From Trichinella spiralis (taxonomy: Eukaryota; Nematoda; Enoplea; Trichinellida; Trichinellidae): DNA of 64,000 nucleotides. Positions 1 through 12,329 of this stretch are shown piece by piece. The notes below the pieces were generated by a model that saw nothing but the letters and a program-made list of their open reading frames with translations, searched no databases and was not told where the DNA came from. The translations under genes and the position numbers were made by a program. The stretch spans positions 13,746,125 to 13,810,124 of the forward strand of contig CM012954.1 of assembly GCA_000181795.3 (NCBI GenBank). Reading direction: 5' to 3'. The stretch's first letter is position 1, and the number at the start of each line of letters is the position of its first letter.

Positions 1-1896
1 CATTTATCCATAATGCCACCAAAAACTGGGGGAGTTAAAGCAGGTCTAAATGTGAAAAGCAAGTACATTTATTTATATGCTTGCTTTGTTCATAAGACTG
101 TAAAATCACAGGACATTTCAAGGGCGATGGAAATTACAGTACAGATTAGAGTTTGAATATTCAAGGATGGAAATCTCTGCCTAAGCGCACAAGAACAAGA
201 GCTTTGATCAACAGTATAGAAACTATTGGACAATCTGCCAGGTCTGGGACATCAGCAGTTTCTGTTACAGGGATTATAACATAAAACGTGGTAAAGATCC
301 CACTGTTCTTTCAGAATGATGTTCCACTATCCCTTATATGAACAATCAAGAATAAGCTTTTCATTGTGATTCAATGACTTCATGAATATTATCTATGATA
401 AAACTTTGTCTTTGCATTAAGATTCAAAATCGCGTGAAAAACACAATACATTATGTAAATCATAAAGATGAACAGGAACTGCCTTTCTACCTATGCATTT
501 CAAATTTGCAGAAAATGGCATATTCAATTATCAGCTTCTGAAAAGCACATTTGCAGATCGCTCTTTATCTACGAATTTACTGCTTTTCCTCTGGAAGAAC
601 AACCTAGTTTTCCGTCACTAACTAAGCTTATTGACATAAGAGGAGTGAAGAATTTTATTGAATATTGAACTGTGTTACGTTTTTATTTACACACTTCATA
701 ATATGACTTATGCTAGTAGGAAAACGCATTAGTATGCAAATTTATTTCGATTAAATTCATGTGAATACCTGTTAAGGTGAATTCATGAAAACGACTGGAA
801 TATCTATCTTTTAATAATCGAACTTAACTAATTTCTTAAACGAACTTAAATTTTGCCGTATTCTTTCACATGCAAAATTTCATTTTGAGCAAAGCAATTA
901 ATTGAAATATATAATAAACAAAATGAAAATTTTCCTAATAAAATGAAAAAATCAAACAGGCATTTCTTTACATCTTAACTCGTTAAATTTTACAAAATGC
1001 CAAATTTTCAAGACGTCTGGATTCTACATTTACCAGAATACAGTGTAATGCTGTTGGAGATTGTATTAAATATATTTAAATTTTTCAGTTGGAATTTCTT
1101 GTTAAAACATTAAATAATTTCAATGAACATGAACATGAACAGGAAAAATGCTTTTGATGTTAGCTCATTGATTTGAAAAGTGTTCAAAGGTGAAAATCGT
1201 TCAATTATATTTACAAACTTGTTACCTTCACTTTACAGGTTTTTTTTCTTTAATTTGTTAGCTTCCATTTACATGAATTCAAAAAATGATCTAATAAAAT
1301 GTCGTTTGTTTTTTGTGCGTCATTACGGATGAAAAATATTCTAATTTCAATTAACAGAAGTAAAGAAAATTAAATTTATATTTAAAGTGGCCAAAGTGAT
1401 AATGTTTTATAGAGTGTGTGTCAAATATAAAATAAATAACTACAGAAAAAATATGTAAAAATTCATACCTGACAGCAGGTACGTTGATAAATATGCATGA
1501 AGAAGCCGTGGAGTTGTTAACGTCTGCGAATTGATGCTCGTTGCTTCATCGTATTTTCTGTATATCGTTCACAACGTATTTCTTGAAGTGAAGCACCAAA
1601 TATGACCAATAAATAATAAAGCAACGCAGTAGCAAGTGTTGTTCATCTGCAATTATTTATATAATAATCAATTTCTCAAAATCAACAGCGTTTTATAAAT
1701 AGTAAATCGCTTTCGAATTTGCATGGCCAATGGCACCTTGAGCAGAATGCTATTGGCATAGTTCACCATCAGTTACTTTTAACTTACTGTGGTTAAATTT
1801 CTCTGTACTTGAAACCGTTTTAAATTTACAGTAGTCCAGCTCTCTTGCGTAAGGCTGAGTGGATTATTTTTTCAGAGTTTTTCTTGCGACACGATT
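1..1896. other. AT-rich non-coding stretch
   Basis: I see no convincing gene. Both strands carry only short open frames with dense stops. Many poly-A/T runs and ATGCAAAT-like words occur. A donor-like site on the minus strand near 1467 follows a short open stretch (about 1468-1560), but it has no start codon or recognisable protein similarity. Confidence 0.5.
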
Positions 1897-2213
1897 ATGA
1901 GAGATGTAATTGTTGCTGAGCTGTCGGCCGTACTACTGTTGGTATTGTTTTGCCCAGAATATTCATCTGTAAAAATAACCATCAAAATGAAACGAACAAA
2001 GCAGAGCACAATTTATATTTCAAGCTGGCCATTACCTACGGAGAACTCGGTTGTCTCCGCTTTATCAACAGCAGCCGTCGGAGTGGTATAACGGAGTGCT
2101 ATCATGTAAAGCTTAACGAGGAAAAATGCAAGAATATTTCCCGGTGGTGCTACGCAGAACAAATCACGGTCGTCGTGCAATACGTAATTACTGAGCAGTG
2201 GTATCAGGACTAG
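1897..2213 (+). CDS. possible small secreted cysteine-containing protein (two exons)
   Basis: I do not recognise this protein. Reading 1897-1968, removing a 56-nt candidate intron (1969-2024, GTAAAA to TTTCAAG) and continuing 2025-2213 gives 86 residues ending in TAG. The first 24 residues start MRDVIVAEL and run into a leucine/valine core that looks like a signal peptide. The mature part has four cysteines, a tryptophan and two candidate N-glycosylation sites (NSS, NIS), and ends EQWYQD. The second exon is free of stops while the other two frames are not. Unspliced, the two halves lie in different frames, so the call depends on the proposed intron. No neighbour supports a function. It may be chance. 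Confidence 0.3.
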
Positions 2214-3057
2214 TGTACATTTCTTGGATCCAATGAGGCAACGTGCTAAATTCAAATTGCGTCGCTTTTCCATACTTTAGATTTTTTGCCAAACCTAAAA
2301 ATATCTCCTGAGTTGAAGGGAACATTTTAAAATGTTTAAAAGTAAGCACAATGCATAACTATTTCAAAATTGGCAACAATACAACTTCTTTATTTATGAC
2401 AAAATTAACTATAGTTACTTACATTCATCAAAATAGAAATGGGCAAAGCAAAATACCTGGATTCTTGGCAACAAGCCAAGATTTATATTGTTCTGATTCA
2501 AATAACAATCAATCTCTTTCAGAAGCGATCAAGAATAGACGGATGTTTTCTGCTTTTCCATAACCGTGAAATGATCATCAGACGAATAAAATCAGTTGAG
2601 CATTTTCAGCGCTTCGTCTAGTAAATATGCAAATTTTTATGCAATGCTTTGCCATTTATTGAGCTCACCACAATGGTGAACTTTGAAATAAATCTATGTT
2701 TAAAATTGCATTTAATTTTCATTACTTGATCAATTGGATAATAATATTCATAGTATTGAAGAATGAATGACTTAATCGTTAGTATTGTAAATTTATATTT
2801 CATGTATGACTGACTGTTGGTGTGATTTTATTATTTATATTCACTATCATGAAAACTGTATTTGCTCAACGCAATGAAAAGTAGGCGTGGTATTTGTTTA
2901 TGTGAAATTTCATGCAAATTTTTATGTGAGGTCGTGCCGTTTGTTTGCTTTGTAGCTATGGCTCGCCATTATTAGTTATCAGTAGTAATACAAATAATCC
3001 TTATCATTGTGTGCGTGTGTGAAGGAAAGTAGGAGAAGAAAGCTGACAGATTGACAG

Positions 3058-3085
3058 TATATATATATATATACATATATATATA
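3058..3085. repeat. (AT)n microsatellite
   Basis: Alternating TATATA with one interrupting C, directly readable. Confidence 0.85.
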
Positions 3086-3655
3086 GAATGTCAGGTTCAA
3101 AATGAGGTAGTAGGTGGTTGATGTGCTTTCTTCTCTCATTAAATGTTGGTCAATTTGTGCTGCTTGTTTTCGTCGCCTACAATTACACTAATTTATTGAG
3201 CACAAAGTACAGAGACAACAAAAGTGCAATGTTGTTTGCAATTCATGCCATCGGTTAGATAATGCAAATCGTTCCAAACAGGTCACAGCAATACAATATA
3301 TGTATATATGTATAATAATAACAGTGCAAAATGCTAATTATCGTGATGACTTGTGTTATTGTAAGAAAATTGCAGCATGTCACCAATATGACCCACCTAG
3401 ATCAACTTAGTATGTAGTGATTGTTCTGACACAATACTGACCAAGAAACGGTTCATGTACTTGAACAGATTATCAGTTTAGATAAATAAATATTACAAAA
3501 TGAAAAAGAAAAAAAAGAAAAGTAATAAAATTAATCACGCGTCGAAATTTATTTTCATTATTATTAATATTAAAAGGAAAAAAAAGTGTACTGAGCAATG
3601 ACAGACATCAGATAATAAAAAATAATAAAACTTGTACGAAAAGAGTACAAACAAG

Positions 3656-3659
<4 letters not shown>

Positions 3660-3706
<47 letters not shown>
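3660..3706. repeat. (AG)n microsatellite
   Basis: About 47 nt of uninterrupted AG, only 100 nt beyond the FAM43 stop codon and so possibly within that gene's 3' UTR (as CT repeats in the transcript). Confidence 0.9.
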
Positions 3707-3710
<4 letters not shown>

Positions 3711-3806
3711 GAGAGAAGGCAACCAAAATCTGTCAGCTAACTAGCTAATGAGTTGTTTGTTGTTGGTAGAGAAAAAAAACACAATGGCTGCTATATTTTT
3801 GTTTTT

Positions 3807-4793
3807 TCAAAGGGCAGTGCTTTCTATGGCACGCAGAGGCTTGCTGGGAACGACGACGGCATCTGGCCTGTCGTCTTCGTCAATATATCCGGACTCGTCG
3901 CTGATTGTATCAGCTTCACTGCCGCTTGAGTCGGGTCTGAGACGGAGTCGTTTGCGGAGCTCTTCGTCCAGACCGCAGTCCGACTCGTCGGTCAGACTGC
4001 TCGAAGATGGCTCTTCGAACAAAGAATCCGTAGTGGATTCTTCTTCCTCTTCCTCTAGTTCTTCTTCTTCTTCTTCTTCTTCCACCTCCTCCTCTTCGTC
4101 ATCTGACTGCTGCTTCTCAGCTAAGCTGTCCAAAAGAGCGCTGGTAAGCTGCACCGACGGTGTCATCTGGTGTTCCTCTTCGGTGCACTCTTCGATACTG
4201 TACAATTTCGGGGCCGACTTGCTACGATCCAACGGTGGTCTGAAATTCTGCCCGCCGGTGTAGAGAAGCTGACGCCGAAGTGGCACTGTAGTCGGCAAGC
4301 CGGCCACGCTGCAAGACAGCCTCAGCTTCTGTCTGACAATTTTGTCCCGTTTGTAGTCGTTCAACGCCAACACCAGTCGCTCTTGCAGGCAGCGCATCAC
4401 CAAATTCGCCTGCGACTGACGTTTGAACAACGCCGCGTGGCAGCGCAGTTCGGGCCTGAGCCGGCGCCCTTCGTGCTTGTAAATCCAACAGAAAACACGA
4501 GGGTGCTTTTCCGACACGGCGCAGAACATGATTCGATGAAACCAATATTCAGTCAGACCCTGCTTTTCAGTGGTCACTTTCAAACCGCTGCTGGTGACCA
4601 CCAGTCGCATGGACATGTAGTCCTTTTTGCGCTCGCAATAGCTGCGCCAAATCACACCCAACGGACGATCCACGCATCCCTCGCCGCGGGCGATGCTTGT
4701 TGGCACGTTGCCCAAATAGACGACCGTGTACGTCGGGTCTGGTTCGTTGACAGTGAAACTTTTACGACAACCAAACAACTGCATTGCATTCAT
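3807..4793 (-). CDS. FAM43: FAM43-family PTB/PID-domain protein
   Basis: This single-exon frame encodes 328 residues. Residues about 12-160 match the phosphotyrosine-interaction (PTB) domain of the FAM43A/B family, with the signatures DPTYTVVYLGN, ARGEGC, VFCWIYKHE and LRCHA. After the domain the family motif RSKSAPKL (residues about 190-200) is present, as in vertebrate FAM43A. The C-terminal half is acidic, with a long glutamate run coded by GAA/GAG repeats, then serine-rich sequence. Family members are cytoplasmic adaptors of poorly known function. An in-frame TGA lies directly before the first ATG, so the start is well defined. A TTTCAG acceptor sits six bases upstream of the ATG, so an untranslated 5' exon or a trans-spliced leader is likely. 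I am confident of the family and less so of the exact orthology. Confidence 0.9.
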   Translation of the reverse strand: MNAMQLFGCRKSFTVNEPDPTYTVVYLGNVPTSIARGEGCVDRPLGVIWRSYCERKKDYMSMRLVVTSSGLKVTTEKQGLTEYWFHRIMFCAVSEKHPRVFCWIYKHEGRRLRPELRCHAALFKRQSQANLVMRCLQERLVLALNDYKRDKIVRQKLRLSCSVAGLPTTVPLRRQLLYTGGQNFRPPLDRSKSAPKLYSIEECTEEEHQMTPSVQLTSALLDSLAEKQQSDDEEEEVEEEEEEEELEEEEEESTTDSLFEEPSSSSLTDESDCGLDEELRKRLRLRPDSSGSEADTISDESGYIDEDDRPDAVVVPSKPLRAIESTAL

Positions 4794-4805
4794 TCAAATC
4801 TGAAA
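4794..4805 (-). promoter_or_regulatory. splice or trans-splice acceptor just upstream of FAM43 start
   Basis: On the minus strand TTTCAG (4805-4800) is followed by six bases and then ATG at 4793. No coding can precede it because an in-frame TGA abuts the ATG. It is either the acceptor for an upstream non-coding exon or, if this is a nematode, a spliced-leader acceptor. Confidence 0.5.
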
Positions 4806-5079
4806 TTGAATTTCAACTAATTAATAATCATCACGCTAAATTCACATTTCACATCCACATACGCACACACACACGCGCGAGTGCTAATAAATTGATCGAT
4901 CGAACTATTTATTTATTTATTTATTTATTTTTGCATAAATGTATGCATAAGAAAAGATATAAACGAATAGTGTATCTGTGTTTGCATTGGCCGGCCAAGC
5001 AAATCGAACAGACGACAGAGCGAACGCGAAAGTAAAGTGGAAAGCTAGCAATAAAATGGAGCCAACAACGTTGAAGCCC

Positions 5080-5733
5080 AGGTCAGGGTCGTTAAAACCA
5101 CAAATACAGATAAACTTAATGTCAGCCTGACCTCGTGGGAACAACGGATCATGGATCATTCAAATCTTCCATTGTGCATAAAATAATATTTCCACAATGA
5201 AACGAGAAAGAAAGAAAAATCCATTCATTCAATTGTTGGCACACTCAGATTTTATGTATGTATGTAATAAAAAGAATAGAATTATAGAATATTTCAAAAA
5301 AAAGAGATGAAACATACAAATGACAGAATCTTCGTTTTCAAGTACTGAAATAAACCAAATAAGAAGTAGTAAACAACGAATGTCGTTGGGAAAAAATAGC
5401 TAACAATTGTAAAGCAGAGAAACAGAGACAGCTTGCTGCTTCACCAGTAGCCTTTGCAGATCGATCCGTAAGGTCAGTAGCATAAGTCAGAGACGCGCGT
5501 GGACGACATGCAACGGCAAAACTGGAACGTAGAACAGTGTGCACAGGTACAATTGTTACCGGTCCGGTAGAGGTCAGTGGTCGATTCACTGCTATTGGTC
5601 AGCAAGCAACGGTCAGCAGTTATTGTTGAGCTTCAGTCGAACGCTGCCAATAGAATCAATTGACCATCGGGGTTGTGCACGCGACCGGCCGTCCCAGTCA
5701 GGTAAAATGGTCACCGTTGCACATCGATGACCG
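5080..5733. promoter_or_regulatory. cluster of nuclear-receptor-like half-sites upstream of FAM43
   Basis: Within about 650 bases lie exact AGGTCA hexamers at 5080, 5471 and 5571, a reverse copy TGACCT at 5128, and one-mismatch forms TGGTCA or CGGTCA at 5596, 5610 and 5708 and TGACCA or TGACCG at 5661 and 5728. The cluster is 0.3-0.95 kb upstream of the FAM43 start. AGGTCA is the classic half-site of nuclear hormone receptors. That it acts as an enhancer is inference. Confidence 0.3.
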
Positions 5734-8700
5734 CTATCGTTGGGCATGTCAGATCGCCAACAACAACACTCCACCCTTCTAACACTTATTCTTAATTAAG
5801 ACGCTACTACGCTGATAATCAACACAAAGACACTTCTTTATTATCAACATGTGAACAACAGATAATGCTGCTCGCCTGTATGCAAATTTTCCATTTCAAT
5901 CTAATTGAAGAATGATGCTTATGAAAATAAGCAAACAAATAATATACGCGCTACATATCATATATATATATATTAATTTATATATATATATATGAATAAA
6001 CTAACGACGCAAATTTAAACCGGCTTGACAACGTGTGGAAAATGACAAGAATGACAGACACGGCAAACCCTCTTGCAACAACCGGCTTTTACTCTCAAAG
6101 TGCACAAAGAGAAAGCAAAGCAAATCGAATAGAACGGAGGGGGGGTTTAAAAACTAGAAATTGATTATTAAATATTAATGTACAACCTTGAAGTGTTGGA
6201 ATGATCGAAGTTTTCCTTTTCAATCTTCTTCTTCGATCATCTATTTGAATTTGAATTTAAACAAAAGTTAATTAATAATCAGGAAAAAAAAGTCGCCAGA
6301 AAAAAGGTTGTTTGCTTTTCATAAATATACCGCGTGGAAGTTGAACCAAATACGATATTACAACTGCACCTGGCCTGGACAAGCAGATGCTTTTCCGGCT
6401 TGGTTGGTATTCAACGAACTGTGAAAATAGAATTTAATATTGTTTTGTAAAATTTTTTTATATTAAAATTGATAAAAACAATAATAACCGCTTCCGGGTA
6501 GAGGAGAGCAATTGAAGCGTGGATAATTGTTCAAAAAACTGGACCACATCGACCAAAGCTGACGATGGTCGACACAAGCAGCATCAAAATGGTTGAAAAC
6601 AATTTATTACGTCATAATTTGTCAGAAAACAATTTTTTTTGTTTTTCAAATTAGCCATATTTTCTTCTTCCTGATTCAACTTAAAAGTTTAGGAAGAAGA
6701 AAACAAAAAAACTAAATTCATGCAAAAACCCAACCCAACTATTATTGCTTACCACATTACACTGCTTGCCTGGGTGAATTGATTGATACGAATAAGATGA
6801 TGATGATGATGATGATGTAGCTGAATGTCAAACCGAGGATCAAGTTATTTATCAGGAGATTGATCAGTGAAGCAAATATTTAAAAACTTTGAAGATCGAC
6901 TGCATCCGGTGATCGGTCGAGTGGAGAAACTTCAATTTGTCAACACAATTATGCAAACAAACGCACGTTGAAGTAGAGGAAGATGATGATGAATGAATGA
7001 AAAATAATTCGTTTATAAAAAATTAAAACAAAAAACCATACCATTGAACGTACGAAAAAGTCCAACTGCATACTTTGTGTGACAACCCAAAGTAAAACAA
7101 AGCGCATTCATATATACATATATATATATATGCATACATCAGTGATATATATCAGTCTCATTGAAAGTCAAATGTGAACATAGAATCGGCATTAGCGGCG
7201 GTCTGTTCTTCTTGCCAATCAAAAATTAGTTAGCTGAATCGGAATTTTTCACAATTAAAAAGTCAACGCAAATAACTTCTTCACACAGAAGAGCTAAAGA
7301 AAAAATAAGTTCGACTTGTTTAAAAATGACGTCATTGTTTTTTGTTCCTCGAATTTTTTGAATATTCACACAACGTGGAGGGATTGATTGGAATTTCTTT
7401 CTTTTTTTTGACAAGAATGCGAACAAGAGATATTTTGATCAGAAAAAAAATATTATATGAACAAGAAAAATTAAATAATATTTTTTTCAAAATTTTGCTT
7501 TACCATTTCACAATTTAGCCGTGACAAGCCGGTTGAAGCGAGAAGTAAACATGAAAGAAAAGACGAACAACAAACATTTGTACAACAGTAGCGCTTGACA
7601 GAAAACGTTAAAGCTTTGTTTGAAAATTTCTTCTACAAGCGACCATCATCGAAACAAGATAAACAAATGCTAAATCACTTTTTGCTTTTCTGTTTTTTTT
7701 GATTATTTGTATAGAAAATCAATCAAATCGTCTACATATATACACACACACGGATGTAATTAATATATCTACAATATAATTGCCAATTATTATATTCGAT
7801 TCTTTACTGCTTTAATTTGTTTCGATACAAGTATCATGTCGTTTCAGTGAAGGAATAAAATTCGAAAAAAAAAATTAAAAAATCGAAAAATAAAAAATAT
7901 CATGAATCACACACACACACATTGACATTTTAAAGTTTAACCGGAGAAAACAATTGTACATACAATTGAATAATATACAATCGATCGATCCATAGATTGA
8001 AAATAAAATAAAACCTGATCAAAGCTTTTCACAGAAATTGATTGATAAGAAAATGATGCAAGCAGTAAGCAGTAATAAAAATCCCTCAACTAAACGTAAC
8101 TATTTTCAAAACAACTGATGATAAAACAAAAGCAAACGTACGTAAAGCATAAATAAATAAATAACACAGTTGCTAATCTGATTAACAGATAAGTAATAAA
8201 AAAAACTAACAAAATTACAACAAACAAACAACACTTGAAGTAAACAGAATACGAAAGTGGGGATTAAAAGAGGCAGATTGCATAAAATTATTCCATTTGT
8301 TGTGTCTGTCTACCGGCCTTGAATAGTGTGCACAGTGGGATGGTGGAATTGCCAAGGGGATATTTTTCTGTCTGTCCATTTTCTACGATTTACTCTACAC
8401 GGCAGAAGTGGAAAAATGTGCAGAAATTGGATCGCTTTTGCTGTCGACAATTTTGTCACTTATCAAAATTTCTACCCTTTTTCAATAAATAATATTAGCC
8501 TGCAGGAGATTTTTGTCCCAAATTCACCCAACTCTATTTTTGACGATCACAGAAGCAAAATGGACAGACACAAAACAAGCCGGGCAACAACTCATTACAG
8601 GCACGCGAGAAACAATTACGAACGTACCAGAATAATATCACCAAATAATAATTAAATAATAATTATTATGCAATTTTGAATTGAACAACAACAACAACTA

Positions 8701-11700
8701 TTACTAGTACTATTGTTACAACATCGAGAAAAATATTTGGTAGTGAAAATTTTCAAAATATAATTCCAAACAAAACCAACAACCGATTGATATGAATATT
8801 AATTCATATTTATGAGCCTAATAAATGTTTTATCAAAGGTCATCTTTGCTTTTGATGAACTTTCGTGGCAATGCCACCATCATCATCTCACTGACAAAGT
8901 CATCTTGTTGTTGTCGTTGTTGTAAACAAAGTGATTGGCAAATTTTAACGACCACCAACCAATATGCAAATGAAACTTGTAAAGAGCCAGTAGCTGTGAA
9001 CAAGCGACGTTTCGATGAAAAATTTTGAACTAGAATAGAAATTTAAAAAATTGATGCAGATTATTAGTGTAAAGTAAACTTTCAAACCAGCATAATGATT
9101 AATCTTCGGCATAATAAGCAAGAGATAGGTAGAGAGAGAGAAAATTCTCTAAGCAACATAAATAGATAGATTCAACTGGTTAAAAGTGTGTTTTGAAGAT
9201 GAGAAATAAACTTTTTTGATTATTACTATTTTTTTTTCATTTCGAATAAAAAAATCTTCTCCATTCACCGACAGACATCTGCTTGTCACATGACCAAATT
9301 TTCAACGTTAAAATGCAATTCCCAGGGGCTAAAAAGTAGTAGACAGATGTAAAGAAATGCTGCTGCTGTGGAACAAAATGTCCACGCAACAAACACTGCT
9401 TGAAACACGCAGTCAACCTCGTTTCCATTCCACCGCCTCAACGACAACAAAGCATTCACGTAAAATAATGCACATGAAGACCAGTTTTTACAGAAATTAT
9501 TACTTTTTCCCCTGAATAACCAAAAACGCGCTTACAGATCACTTTACACAAATCAATCTCGCATACCGCACTGATCGACAACAACAAAATTAATAAATTA
9601 ATAAATACACTGTATTAAGCTTTCCACTTTTCGGTGCACATTTTGCACGTAACATTTGTTTCGTTCAACAAGCACGCTCGGATTTTTTTTTCAACTGAAC
9701 AAAAACTTGACAAAGAGAAAATTGGACAAGATTTGAAATTTAGATAAATTTCAAAGAAAAAATAATAATAAACTCCACACTTACACGCACCAACACACAA
9801 ACGAATGAATATGATAAAGTTAGAACAATATGCCAACGTGACTTTGTAAATGAAAACATCTACAATAGGACAAATTTATCACAATAATAATGATAATTAA
9901 AATCATGATAAAATCAAAATTGCCCAAGTGTGATGATATTAAATGAAGAAGACAAAATGTTGAACTGATTATTAATTTTGACTGAAAAGGTTCGCAACAA
10001 AATCAACCTTTCCGTTGCAAATCACTGTAAACTGCTTCATTGTGCTGTTTTGAACAAAAGTTTCCATTTGCTAATGACCAGTTTCAAATCGGTGGAAAAA
10101 AAATATATATATATTTTTTCTCCACAACTCACTCAACAAATCACATTACAACCAACAACCAACACAACTTGTTCAACAATTAATGAACTTTAACATTCCA
10201 AAATTACCATTATTCATACTGTAGTAATTGTTTCACACTCTGGTGAAATTGGAAATTCAATTATAATTTCGTTGCAATTCATTTTTGACACGTCAAAAGA
10301 AAATCAAAACTCATTCTACCACAGGATGCGCGATTATTAAATGCAAATTATCCCAACTGACCATTCGCAATCGAAGAACTTGAGTACGATGTGGAATTGT
10401 ATTCAAAATTGAAAACAAGAAAAAAATATTAATTGTTCGACAAAAAAAACATACAAATTGAACAATAAAAATATCTCACTTGTTTGCGCTCTACTTTGCG
10501 TTGATATTTAAGAATGGAAAAATTTGAAGCGCAAATTATGCAAATTTTTTTCGACAAATTTCAATTCTGAAATAGTAATAAAGAAAATCACGATCAAATT
10601 ATGCTGATGATGTTGAAAATTAATTTTCAAAAAAGAAAGTTCATCAAAATGAATAATGAAATTAATAATGAAAATATGATAATGAAAGAAAAAAACAGCC
10701 CGATTGTAAAACTAATCACTAAATATGATAATCAAATTAATAATTATTCAATGGGACGACCAATGTCAGAGATGTACAGTAAGTTTGAAAACTGAGACCT
10801 AGTAAAGTAGAAGCGAAAAAAAATAATAAAAGAAAAAAGAACAGATACAAAGCGAATTGTTCGTCGAAATGAACATCGATTAAAAAGAAAAACGCAACCA
10901 GCACAGACGATGACGACGTATTCTGGTAGTAATTGTCCAACACAACAGGCAGACAATGACGACGTCAAAATGGAATTGTCAAGAAATTGCGGCGGCACAA
11001 TTGTATTTTTCAAAGTTGCAAAGAAACAATAAAATCTTTCCAATTCACCAAATAATGGTTGTATAAAAAAATACAATCAAACAAATCAATCAAACGAAAC
11101 ATTTTCAAAGTGAAATTGCAAAGTACATCTTGATGCGACAACTTGCACGCAAATTGAAGAAGAAAAATCTCTTTTACTTGATTATTTGCTTATGGAAATA
11201 ATCTTGCAAAATTATTCTTCTTCTTCCTCTTTTTTCATGCTATTTTAGCATGACAATTGCATGTTAACATTTTTCAAATAATCAAAATTTTACCGACATA
11301 CTTGCATGTCATAAAACTGTAATCAATGAAAAAGAAACAAAATAACACAATAACCATCATCGACATAACAAAAAATGTTCCATGCAACTGTACCTTTTTA
11401 TCATTACAATATCGTATACATAAATATATATATATATATATATATATGCATGAAAAATAGAGAATAGATTTAAAAAAATATTTGTAAGAAAAAGCAAAGC
11501 ATGCAATTCACTACGTTTCAAAATACAAACTTTCGGCAACTTGCATCTACATACTATTTAATGTTGAAAAAACTGATTCTATTAACAGAAAAAAATACAA
11601 CCTTCTGAATGCAATTTATAAAAAAAACATGTCCGAACAAGAGTACAAAATTTAAGTTAGATAATATCATCAGTGCCTGTTTGGAAGCCGGTTACGCGAA

Positions 11701-12329
11701 ATAAATGTTACAGTACAACAATGCAATTTCTTACACAACTTTCAAAGATAAAAAAAAACTTTCACTATTACCTGCAGAATACAAACGAGGGTCGGTGTGT
11801 GGAGACGGAATGAAATTTTCTCATAAGCATCCTTGTAAATTGCAAACAGAGGTACTCTGCAACCACTGAGATCATTGGAGTCGTTGTGATGATTGGAGGA
11901 AAAATTTATTTTCAAATTTTCAAATGCTCACTTGACCAAAATTCGACATTTGCTATAAAAGAAATCATTACAACCAGAAAACCTTGTTGTAGAAAGAGCA
12001 AAAAAAGCCTCTCACCAGGTGATGTTTCTTTCAAAAACAATTTCTAAGCCAGTTGTTGAACAAATTAGCATAAATAAATATACATTTCAAGAGAAAAGAA
12101 ATAATTTCAGCGAAAACAATAACAGATGAATAAAATCATTTACTATGCATAGGAAAATGCAACATAGCAGCGTTCCACATATATAATGCGTCGTAGTACG
12201 TGGATTAATCTGTAGAATTAAATGATAATCATACAAAAAAGAAAACAAAATCATCTAGCAGTGTAATGTGATTAGGATAACTGCACATCGAAAAGAATTC
12301 ATTCTGCTCTGGTGCACTTTTCTACTTAA
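5734..12329. other. gene-poor interval between FAM43 and CAP
   Basis: About 6.6 kb without a supported gene. Content includes AT arrays (5957-5992, 7110-7133), a GAT array (6796-6818), poly-A/T runs and short CA runs. The longest open frames are about 110 codons (for example 8326-8655 plus and 10744-11076 minus). They have low-complexity or unbalanced composition and no recognisable domain. It lies upstream of FAM43 and downstream of CAP, so cis-regulatory DNA of FAM43 is the likeliest functional content. Confidence 0.5.
6796..6818. repeat. (GAT)n microsatellite
   Basis: Seven to eight GAT units, directly readable. Confidence 0.8.

Larger units (their letters stand above)
2214..3806. other. 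non-coding stretch with microsatellites
   Basis: No supported gene. It holds an AT dinucleotide array near 3058-3085 and a long AG array at 3660-3706. The downstream edge would carry the 3' UTR of the minus-strand FAM43 gene. Confidence 0.5.

Noticed and set aside
3748-4263. Plus-strand Ser-rich frame opposite FAM43
   Set aside because: Antisense shadow of the glutamate-rich FAM43 C-terminus.
8326-8655. 109-codon open frame on the plus strand
   Set aside because: No recognisable motif and ends in an Asn run coded by AAT repeats; no flanking splice signals that extend it.
10744-11076. 110-codon minus-strand open frame
   Set aside because: Phe/Leu-rich composition typical of the reverse of A-rich DNA; no homology recognised.
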